From: Acidobacteriota bacterium
GTDB lineage: Bacteria > Acidobacteriota > Vicinamibacteria > Vicinamibacterales > UBA8438
Length of the DNA stretch: 64,000 nucleotides
Direction of reading: 5' to 3'
Assembly (NCBI GenBank): GCA_009838525.1
Contig: VXRJ01000035.1
Span: 362,812 to 426,811 of the forward strand
The notes under the pieces are model-generated. The model made no database searches. It was not told the DNA's origin and saw only the letters and a list, made by a program, of their open reading frames with translations. This document shows, piece after piece, positions 54,182-61,012 of the stretch; the first letter of the stretch is position 1; every line of letters begins with the position of its first letter. A program made the translations under genes and the position numbers.

Positions 54182-55939
54182 TCAGGGCAGGGCGAAGACG
54201 AAGAGGTTGTTGCCGCTGCTGGGGGTCAGTTCCGGAGTCATCGCGCTCCAGCGCGAGGCGTTGCCTCCGGTGCCGGTACCCGCCACCACGTACTGCCGTC
54301 CGTCGACCGCGTACGTGACCGGGAATCCGCTCACGGGCGAGCCGAGGTTGACCTCCCACAGGATCTCGCCGGTCTCGTCATCCAGGGCGCGGAACCGGCC
54401 GTTGATGTCGCCCACGAAGACGAGGCCCCCGGCCGTCGCCGCGCGCTGCTGCCAGGTCCACGCGGTCACGCCGGTCTCCGCGGATACGGCCCAGACCGAA
54501 CCGAGCTGATCCGTGCCCGGCGCCAACTGGTTGCGCATGCTCAGGCTGTAGAGCGAGCGGCCGCCGTCGTCGAGCGCGGCCATCCGCGCGCACGCGTTCC
54601 GCAGCGGCATGTACATCATGTTCGTGCGCGGGCTGTAGGCGCCGGCTTCCCAGTCCTTGCCCCCCATGGCGGTGGGGCAGGTCAGGACCTCCTGCCCGAA
54701 CGAGCCGAAGACCAGCTCCGGGTTCTCGGAGACCGCGCCAGTGGCTCCGTCGATGCTGCTGACCACGTTCTGCGCCACGGTGGGCGTCGCCCAGAGGAAC
54801 TCGCCGGTAACGCGGTCAAGCGTGTAGACGATGCCCGTCTTCCCGGGGATTCCCGTCATCACCCGGCGTTCCTCGCCCGGTTGCAGGCGCGGGTTGATCC
54901 AGCTCACCGCGCCCGGGTCCGGACGCACCACCGTGTCGACGAGTAGGCGTTCGAACGGATGGTCGAGATCCCAGTGGTCGTTCAGATGCTGGTAGTACCA
55001 GACGATCTCGCCGGTGTCGGCGTCGAGCGCGAGCGTCGAGTTGTGGTACAGGTGCCGGTTGTCCGCACCGCCCACCAGGAACTTCGGCGCCGGCGACGTC
55101 ACCGACGTGCCGATGAAGAGCAGGTTGAGTTCGGGATCGAAGCTCGGCGCCATCCACGTTCCGACGTGGCGCCGCTCCGCGTCGGGCACGCCGCCCCACG
55201 TCTCGTCGCCCGGTTCGCCGGGACGCGGGATGGTGCGGCGTCGCCACAACTCCTCGCCGGTCAGCGCGTCGTGCGCGGTGATGACGCAGGCGTCCGGTCC
55301 GGCCGCGGGCATGCAGCTTCGCCCGGAGATCACCTTGCCGTTCGCGATGATCGGCCCGGTGCTCTGGTTCGCCGGGTGCGTTTGATAGTCGAGCACCTGG
55401 GTCTCCCAGACCAGCTCGCCGGTCTTCGCGTCGAGGGCGAAGACGTACTCGTCGACGCTCGTGTCGATGATCAGCTCGTCGTAAATCGCCAGGTTGCGGT
55501 TCGTCGTGCAGACGCCTGGCAATATGCGCTCGCAGGCGTCGTCCGGCAGCGGCCGCTGGTACTCCCAGATCAAGTCGCCCGTCGCGGCGTCGATCGCCTG
55601 GATGACGTCGCTCGGGTTCGGCATGTACATGACGCCGTCGTAGATCAGCGGGGTGCCCTGCTGCCGGCCGCCGGCGCGGAGGGCGCGGGACCAGACCAGC
55701 CGCAGGTCGCCCGCGTTGGTGCGGTCGATCTGGTCGAGCGGGCTGTAGCCCCAGCCGTCGAGGGTGCGGCGCCACATCAGCCAGTCGCCGGGCGCCGGAG
55801 CCTGGAGCATCGCGTCGGTGACGGGGACGAATTCGGCGGCCGGCGCCTGCGCGTGGCCGGGAGCCTGGGCCAGCGCCGCCGACGCGAGCAGCAGGAGGGT
55901 GAGCCGTACGGCTGCGATTGCGCGCGAGCAACGGTTCAT
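54182..55939 (-). CDS. Secreted PQQ-dehydrogenase-like propeller with altered metal site
   Basis: A 585-residue protein. GAAGGAG precedes ATG 55939; a signal peptide follows (LTLLLLASAALAQAPGHA). The quinoprotein propeller repeats are clear (WRRTLDGWGYSPLDQI; LDAKTGELVWETQ; DALTGEELWRRRTIP). The catalytic Asp with a second Asp at +2 is in DHWDLDHPF. However, the Glu seen in GGE of the paralogue at 37114 is replaced by the GRSCMPAAGPDACVI region and the Asn of GTGN is replaced in FIGTSVTSPAP. So either the metal is bound differently or the enzyme belongs to a distinct branch. The two Cys (SC...AC) may form a disulfide. Confidence 0.82.
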   Translation of the reverse strand: MNRCSRAIAAVRLTLLLLASAALAQAPGHAQAPAAEFVPVTDAMLQAPAPGDWLMWRRTLDGWGYSPLDQIDRTNAGDLRLVWSRALRAGGRQQGTPLIYDGVMYMPNPSDVIQAIDAATGDLIWEYQRPLPDDACERILPGVCTTNRNLAIYDELIIDTSVDEYVFALDAKTGELVWETQVLDYQTHPANQSTGPIIANGKVISGRSCMPAAGPDACVITAHDALTGEELWRRRTIPRPGEPGDETWGGVPDAERRHVGTWMAPSFDPELNLLFIGTSVTSPAPKFLVGGADNRHLYHNSTLALDADTGEIVWYYQHLNDHWDLDHPFERLLVDTVVRPDPGAVSWINPRLQPGEERRVMTGIPGKTGIVYTLDRVTGEFLWATPTVAQNVVSSIDGATGAVSENPELVFGSFGQEVLTCPTAMGGKDWEAGAYSPRTNMMYMPLRNACARMAALDDGGRSLYSLSMRNQLAPGTDQLGSVWAVSAETGVTAWTWQQRAATAGGLVFVGDINGRFRALDDETGEILWEVNLGSPVSGFPVTYAVDGRQYVVAGTGTGGNASRWSAMTPELTPSSGNNLFVFALP

Positions 55940-56068
55940 GGCAGCGCTCCTTCGGCTCCCGAGTACTATCGATGCGAGGTCGATGCACCGTAGAGCCCGA
56001 TTCTACCCGTGCCGAGATCGTCCCAGGCGACCGGACGCGACGGGCACGACCGTTTCAGCTAGCAATGA

Positions 56069-56110
56069 TATGCTAATGATTCATTGATACATGTATCGAT
56101 CATTGATTAG
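56069..56110 (+). promoter_or_regulatory. Promoter and operator of the third toxin-antitoxin pair
   Basis: TATGCT (56069-56074) may be a -10 box. The 12-base perfect palindrome GATACATGTATC (56086-56097) is flanked by direct repeats TCATTGAT (56081-56088 and 56100-56107), an arrangement suited to cooperative antitoxin binding just upstream of the ATG at 56117. Confidence 0.55.
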
Positions 56111-56116
56111 CTGAAG

Positions 56117-56383
56117 ATGAAGGAAATCACCACAACGATGACGCAGCGGAGCCAGGTCACCGTTCCCGCCGAGGTGCGGCGCGTGTTGGGCGTCAGGCCG
56201 AGAGACAAGGTCACCTTCGCCATCGCCGACGGCGAGGTACGCCTGAAGCCGGTCGCCTACAGTCTCGAATCCGCTTACGGATCCGTGCAGCCCTCCCGCG
56301 AGCCCGAGAACTTCGACGAGCTGTCGCGAGCGGCAAGGGACGCCAAGGCCGAGCACGCCTTGCGGAAGATGAGTGAAAGGTGA
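56117..56383 (+). CDS. AbrB-type antitoxin of the third VapC pair
   Basis: An 88-residue protein with the AbrB hairpin TTTMTQRSQVTVPAEVRRVL and VRPRDKVTFAIADGEVRLKP and a charged helical tail (FDELSRAARDAKAEHALRKM) for toxin contact. GTGA overlap joins it to the toxin gene. Confidence 0.9.
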   Translation: MKEITTTMTQRSQVTVPAEVRRVLGVRPRDKVTFAIADGEVRLKPVAYSLESAYGSVQPSREPENFDELSRAARDAKAEHALRKMSER

Positions 56384-56793
56384 GATTCCTCGACGCGAAC
56401 GTCATCCTGCGGTACCTGACCCGGGACGACGAGGCCAAGGCGGAGGCCTGCTACGAGCTCTTCCAGCAGGTGCAGCGCGGAGAAGCGGAGCTTGCGACCT
56501 GTGAGGCGATAGTCGCCGAGGTGATCTACGTTCTCTCGTCGCCGCGCCTGACCTATCGGTTGAGCCACGAGGAGACTCGAGCCCGACTTCTACCCCTGTT
56601 GACGCTTCGGGGGCTGAGACTTCCGCAGAAGCGCGTCTGCCTCCAGGCGCTTGATACCTATGCGTCGTCGCCGTCGATGGATTTCGAGGACGCGCTGGCC
56701 ACGGCGCACATGGAGCAACGGGGCATCGCGGAGATCGTCAGCTACGACCGGGACTTCGACAGCGTGCCGCGTGTGCGCAGAGTCGAGCCCTGA
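56380..56793 (+). CDS. vapC: VapC-type PIN-domain toxin
   Basis: A 137-residue PIN domain starting at GTG, which overlaps the antitoxin stop by 4 bases. The acidic residues are Asp in RFLDANVILRYL, Glu in IVAEVIYVL, Asp in SMDFEDALATAHM and Asp in VSYDRDFDSV. The gene converges on the next toxin gene, 24 bases away. Confidence 0.9.
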   Translation: MRFLDANVILRYLTRDDEAKAEACYELFQQVQRGEAELATCEAIVAEVIYVLSSPRLTYRLSHEETRARLLPLLTLRGLRLPQKRVCLQALDTYASSPSMDFEDALATAHMEQRGIAEIVSYDRDFDSVPRVRRVEP

Positions 56794-56817
56794 CCGGAGT
56801 CGGCCGGCCGCCCTCAG

Positions 56818-57204
56818 TCACACCAGACGGATCGATCCGGGATAGCGCGCAATCGAGGCGTCCGCGGTCAGAAGCAGGAAGCCCTCGACCTGGGCTTGCG
56901 CGACGAGAATGCGGTCGAATGGATCCCTGTGCAACGGTGGGAGCGAGTCGACCGCCACAGCATGGGAACCCGTGACAGGAAGCTCGACATAGCCGTTGTC
57001 GAGGAGGCCACGGCGAAGGAGTCGTGGATCGACCTGGAAGTCGTCGCGGCCGAGGCTGTTCTTGATGGCGATTTCCCAGAGTGACGCGGCGCTGAAGACG
57101 AGCTCCGTGTCGTGATCCTCAATCAGGTCGCGGGCGTCCTTCGTCAACCGCTCCGGCGTACCCGCCGCCCAGAGCAGGAGGTGGGTGTCAAGCAGGACCT
57201 TCAC
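56818..57204 (-). CDS. vapC: VapC-type PIN-domain toxin of the fourth pair
   Basis: A 128-residue PIN domain with MKVLLDTHLLLWAAG, Glu in SAASLWEIAIKN, DPFDRILVAQAQ and LLTADASIARYPG. The HLLLWA motif is typical of the PIN branch that pairs with Phd/YefM antitoxins, in keeping with the neighbouring gene. It overlaps that antitoxin gene by 4 bases (ATGA). Confidence 0.9.
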   Translation of the reverse strand: MKVLLDTHLLLWAAGTPERLTKDARDLIEDHDTELVFSAASLWEIAIKNSLGRDDFQVDPRLLRRGLLDNGYVELPVTGSHAVAVDSLPPLHRDPFDRILVAQAQVEGFLLLTADASIARYPGSIRLV

Positions 57205-57443
57205 CGGCTGCCTTCGAACAGGGTGGAGATCTCGTCGGAACCCATACGATCGAAGTCCGCCGGGACGGAGATTCGTCCAGCGAGGAATCCGGTACGGCGC
57301 GGGCGAGAGGAGGTGGCCTCGACGGCGATTACCTTGACGATGGGCTTGCCGGCGCGGGCAATGATGAAGGGCTCGCCGTTGGCCGCGGCTTCCACAAGCC
57401 GGGACAAGTGGGTCTTGGCTACGTGCATGTTGACGGTGCGCAT
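57201..57443 (-). CDS. Phd/YefM-type antitoxin
   Basis: An 80-residue protein. The start ATG 57443 was chosen because AGGGAAACCGCC precedes it. The Phd/YefM N-terminal DNA-binding fold is seen in MRTVNMHVAKTHLSRLVEAA and GEPFIIARAGKPIVKVI, followed by a flexible toxin-binding tail (FDRMGSDEISTLFEG). It should repress the operon together with the VapC toxin. Confidence 0.88.
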   Translation of the reverse strand: MRTVNMHVAKTHLSRLVEAAANGEPFIIARAGKPIVKVIAVEATSSRPRRTGFLAGRISVPADFDRMGSDEISTLFEGSR

Positions 57444-57461
57444 GGCGGTTTCCCTAATGGA

Positions 57462-57484
57462 CTTAGTCATTCTAGCTTAGTCAT
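57462..57484 (-). promoter_or_regulatory. Direct-repeat operator upstream of the Phd antitoxin
   Basis: ATGACTAAG occurs twice on the minus strand (57462-57470 and 57476-57484), 14 bases apart centre to centre, just upstream of the antitoxin start. Confidence 0.45.
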
Positions 57485-57521
57485 GCTGGGGAAGCCAAAG
57501 ACTCTGGGGAGGTCTGACGCC

Positions 57522-57550
57522 TTGACAATCTACAATTGCGACCTTATTGT
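57522..57550 (+). promoter_or_regulatory. Promoter of the first PadR-ADOP pair
   Basis: TTGACA (57522-57527), 17 bases, TATTGT (57545-57550): a near-consensus sigma-70 promoter 18 bases upstream of the ATG. The inverted TTAT/ATAA pair around TGTCG (57544-57556) may be a PadR operator. Confidence 0.65.
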
Positions 57551-57568
57551 CGATAATCAAGGTATCAG

Positions 57569-57898
57569 ATGGGCAAGCCTACCGACCTCGTTCAGGGCAC
57601 GCTGGACCTGCTGATTCTCCGGACGATCGAGCACGAGCCGAAGCACGGCTGGGCGATCGCCAAACGGATCCGGGAGATCTCGAACGACGTGCTCAAGGTG
57701 CAGCAGGGCTCGCTCTATCCCGCGCTCTACCGCCTCGAGAAGGAAGGGTGGATCACCGGCCACTGGGCCGTGACGGAGACGGGCCGGGAGGCGAAGCTCT
57801 ACGCGCTGACCAGCACCGGGCGTTCGCACCTCCAGCGGGAAGTCGCGGCGTGGGAGCGTCTTTCCGGGGCGATCGACCTGGTCATCCAGCAGGCCTGA
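57569..57898 (+). CDS. PadR-family transcriptional regulator 1
   Basis: A 109-residue winged-helix repressor: LVQGTLDLLILRTIEHEPKH and GSLYPALYRLEKEGWITGHW, then a C-terminal dimerisation helix. This is the short PadR-s2 form that acidobacteria pair with ADOP permeases, which it likely represses along with itself. Spacing to the permease gene is 21 bases. Confidence 0.92.
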   Translation: MGKPTDLVQGTLDLLILRTIEHEPKHGWAIAKRIREISNDVLKVQQGSLYPALYRLEKEGWITGHWAVTETGREAKLYALTSTGRSHLQREVAAWERLSGAIDLVIQQA

Positions 57899-57919
57899 CG
57901 GCGGGGCAGGAGCGACCGG

Positions 57920-60559
57920 ATGCACTGGCGCCGGCGGTGGAAGTGCGCATTCCCGTGGCTGAGCCGCGGGCGCGTCGACCGCGACCTCTCGCGGGAACTC
58001 GCCCTCCACGTGGAGCTGGAGACGCGCGAGAACCTGGAGCAGGGGATGGCGCCGGAGGATGCCGCGCGGGCCGCGCGCGTGAGCCTCGGCAACGTGCCCC
58101 TGATCCGGGAGGACGCGCGGGCGGTCTGGGGATGGCGGTGGCTCGACGCCGCGGTCCGGAGCCTCACGCAGGGGTTCCGGTCGTTCCGGCGCACGCCGGG
58201 ATTCAGTTTCGTGGCGATGGGCGTGCTGGCCATCGGGATCGGCCTCAACACCGCCATCTTCAGCGTCGTCTACGGCCTGCTGATGCGGCCCCTGCCGTAT
58301 CCGGACCCGGATTCCATCGTGGTGATCCACATGCGGGATCCACGCACGGGAAACACCACCTCGGGGTTCTCGTGGCTCGACCTGGGTGACTGGGTCACGC
58401 GCTCGCGATCGTTCGACGGGCTGGCCCTGAGCCAGGGGAACCTCGCGGCGCTCGACGGCGACGCGGGGTACGAGCGGTTCGATGGCTGGACCGTCTCCGG
58501 GGCGTTCTTCGAGATCTTCGGGAATCCGCTGCTGATTGGTCGAGGGCCGACCGATCCGCGGCTGCCGGAGGCGGTCATCTCTCACGGACTGTGGCAGGGC
58601 CGTTTCGACTCGGATCCGGCGGTGCTGGACCGTCCGATCACCGTCAACGGCGACACCTACACGATTGTGGGGGTGGCGCGGCCCGACTTCCGGGTTCCAA
58701 CCGCCGTCCCGTCGGCATCGCTCATCGCGGCCGGCGCGGCGCTCGCGGCGCCCGACGTCTGGTTCCCGGTTCGTCCGTCCGAGAATCGGCGCAGCCGCTC
58801 GACGCACCTGGTCGGCCGGCTGCGGCCGGGTGTCACGCTCGCCCAGGCCCAGGACGACGCCGGCGCCGTCGCCCGCGCCATTGCGGCGGAGCACTCGCCA
58901 GGCCGCTCTGCGGAGCCGGTCGTCACGCCGCTGCCGGAGCACGCGAGCGGGGCCTTGCGCCTTCCGCTGCTGCTCCTGTTCGGGGCGGTCGGCATGGTGC
59001 TCCTCGTCGCCTGCGCCAACGTGACCGCCCTGTTGCTGGCCCGGCAGGCGTCGCGGACGCAGGAGTTGCTCGTGCGCAAGGCAATCGGCGCATCCCGCAC
59101 CCACCTCTTCGTCGAGTCGGTGGCCGGCGCACTGTGCCTCGCGGGCGTCGCCGGCCTGATCGGCGTCGCGCTTGCGCACGGAAGCGCCTGGCTCGTTCGA
59201 ACGACCGGCGTTCTGGGCCCGGTGCCGGAATCGGCGGTGCGAGTGGACGCGCCGGTCATGGTCTTTGCCGTGGCGATCTCGATCGGCGCCGCCCTGTTCG
59301 CCGGCCTGCTTGCGGCGGCGCCGATCCTGCGTTCGGATACCGGTCCGCTCGGCGGGATGACGTGGGCGCGCGGCTCGGAGGGACGTCAAGCCCGCCGCCT
59401 GCGGGCCGGCGTGGTAACGGCGCAGATCGCCATTTCGGTGGTGCTGGTGGTCGGCACCGCGCTTTTGTCGAGAAGCTTCGCGCGGCTGATCGGCACGGAC
59501 CTGGGTGTGGCGACCGGCCGCGTCATGTCGGTGCAGATCAACCTCACGATGGGGCGGACGCTGGAGAGCGCCGAACGCGCCGCGCTGACCGAGCGGGTCA
59601 TCGCTCGCGTCGCGGCGCTTCCGCCCGTGGAGGCGGTGGGGGCGGCGAACGGGCTGCCGCCGAACCAGACGCGCATGGCGTTCTACTTCGAGGACGAGGC
59701 GGCAACCCTCGGCGTGCCCCGCGAGCACCGGCTGACTCTTCTGAATCCAACCGCCGGCTATTTCAACGCGCTCGGCATTCCGCTGCTTCGCGGGCGGTTC
59801 TTCTCGGCGCGCGACACGGCGGACTCCCCGCCGGTCGTCATCCTCTCCGAGGCCGGAGCGCGGCGCCTGTTCGGCACGATCGACGTCGTCGGGCAGGTGC
59901 TTCCAACGACGTCCGACCGCAAGCCGGCCGTCGTTGGCGTGGTCGGTGACGTGCGTTACGGCGGTGTCGCGGCGCCGCCGCCCGATGCCATCTACCAGCC
60001 GTTCGGCCAGATGCCGTTTCAGCACATGAACCTCGTGGTCCGCACGGCGGGCAATCCGCTCGATCTGGCGGGCGGGGTTCGGGCCGCCGTCCACGAGGTG
60101 GACCGCGAGATTACCGTCGATTCGGCGCACCTCCTCGACGACCTGGTTGCCGAATCGGTGGCGACCCCGCGCTTCCGGGCGCTGCTCCTCGGCAGTCTCG
60201 CCCTGCTCGCCCTCGGCCTCGCCTCGTTCGGCCTCGCCGGCGTCATTACCTACTCCGTGGCGAGGCGCACGCCCGAGATTGCCATCCGCATGGCGCTCGG
60301 CGCCCGCGCGCCCGCCGTGCTGGCCCTGGTGATGCGGGAGGGCCTCCTGCTCGCCGTCGCGGGCGTGGCAGTCGGCCTCGCCGGCGCCTTCGTGCTCACG
60401 CGCACCCTGGAGAGCTTCCTCTATGAAGTGGCGCCGACCGACGGCGTCTCGTTCGTGGCCGCGGCCGGCTGCCTGCTGCTCGTCGCGATGGCGGCCGCCT
60501 ACCTGCCGGCGCGACGGGCGACCCGCGTCGACCCGATGGCGGCGCTGCGGATGGAGTAG
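57920..60559 (+). CDS. ADOP-type MacB/FtsX permease 1, PadR-linked
   Basis: An 879-residue permease. It has the N-terminal ADOP extension (DRDLSRELALHVELETRENL, AARAARVSLGNVPLIREDAR), first helix after FRSFRRTPGFSFVAMGVLAI, a MacB-type periplasmic domain, a middle pair of helices, a second periplasmic domain and three last helices with YLPARRATRVDPMAALRME. It probably takes part in efflux or envelope stress under PadR control. No ATPase is encoded next to it. Confidence 0.9.
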   Translation: MHWRRRWKCAFPWLSRGRVDRDLSRELALHVELETRENLEQGMAPEDAARAARVSLGNVPLIREDARAVWGWRWLDAAVRSLTQGFRSFRRTPGFSFVAMGVLAIGIGLNTAIFSVVYGLLMRPLPYPDPDSIVVIHMRDPRTGNTTSGFSWLDLGDWVTRSRSFDGLALSQGNLAALDGDAGYERFDGWTVSGAFFEIFGNPLLIGRGPTDPRLPEAVISHGLWQGRFDSDPAVLDRPITVNGDTYTIVGVARPDFRVPTAVPSASLIAAGAALAAPDVWFPVRPSENRRSRSTHLVGRLRPGVTLAQAQDDAGAVARAIAAEHSPGRSAEPVVTPLPEHASGALRLPLLLLFGAVGMVLLVACANVTALLLARQASRTQELLVRKAIGASRTHLFVESVAGALCLAGVAGLIGVALAHGSAWLVRTTGVLGPVPESAVRVDAPVMVFAVAISIGAALFAGLLAAAPILRSDTGPLGGMTWARGSEGRQARRLRAGVVTAQIAISVVLVVGTALLSRSFARLIGTDLGVATGRVMSVQINLTMGRTLESAERAALTERVIARVAALPPVEAVGAANGLPPNQTRMAFYFEDEAATLGVPREHRLTLLNPTAGYFNALGIPLLRGRFFSARDTADSPPVVILSEAGARRLFGTIDVVGQVLPTTSDRKPAVVGVVGDVRYGGVAAPPPDAIYQPFGQMPFQHMNLVVRTAGNPLDLAGGVRAAVHEVDREITVDSAHLLDDLVAESVATPRFRALLLGSLALLALGLASFGLAGVITYSVARRTPEIAIRMALGARAPAVLALVMREGLLLAVAGVAVGLAGAFVLTRTLESFLYEVAPTDGVSFVAAAGCLLLVAMAAAYLPARRATRVDPMAALRME

Positions 60560-60613
60560 CCGGAGAACGCGGGGTCTTGCCACGGGCATCTACCGTCCGC
60601 CCGGACATTCCCC

Positions 60614-60662
60614 TTGATTACCGAGAGGAGTCGTGCTAGCCTGAGTTAACTCGGTAACCGAG
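60614..60662 (+). promoter_or_regulatory. Promoter and PadR-type operator of the second PadR-ADOP pair
   Basis: TTGATT (60614-60619), 17 bases, TAGCCT (60637-60642). Just downstream are AGTTAACT (60644-60651) and CTCGGTAACCGAG (60650-60662), a 6-base inverted repeat around one base; a half site TTACCGAG lies inside the promoter at 60618-60625. A repressor bound here would block transcription. Confidence 0.65.
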
Positions 60663-60673
60663 AGGGCAGCGTA

Positions 60674-61009
60674 ATGACCAAGCCGTCGAATCTCGTGCAG
60701 GGAACGCTGGACCTGCTGATCCTGAAGATCCTCGCCCTCCAGCCGATGAGCGGCTGGGCCATCAGCCAGCGGCTCAAGCAGGTCTCCAGCGACGCGCTCC
60801 GGGTGAGCGACGGCTCGCTCTATCCGGCGCTGCACAAGCTGGAGCAGAAGGGCTGGATCACGTCGGAGTGGCAGAGCACGGAGAACAGCCGGCGCGCCAA
60901 GATCTACGCCCTGGCGCCCCCCGGACGCCAGTATCTGCGGCAGGAAACCGAGAACTGGGAGCGGCTGTCGGCAGCCATCACCCGGGTGGTGCGCCTGACC
61001 GAGGCGTGA
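60674..61009 (+). CDS. PadR-family transcriptional regulator 2
   Basis: A 111-residue paralogue of the first PadR: LVQGTLDLLILKILALQPMS, DGSLYPALHKLEQKGWITSE. The gene is 3 bases upstream of the permease start, so the two are coupled. The predicted operators of the two PadR genes differ, which suggests separate regulation. Confidence 0.92.
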   Translation: MTKPSNLVQGTLDLLILKILALQPMSGWAISQRLKQVSSDALRVSDGSLYPALHKLEQKGWITSEWQSTENSRRAKIYALAPPGRQYLRQETENWERLSAAITRVVRLTEA

Positions 61010-61012
61010 AGC

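Noticed and set aside
57557..60589. A 1010-codon minus-strand open frame opposite the first ADOP permease
   Set aside because: Shadow frame rich in Arg, Asp and His, with no motifs; PadR and permease on the plus strand explain the region.
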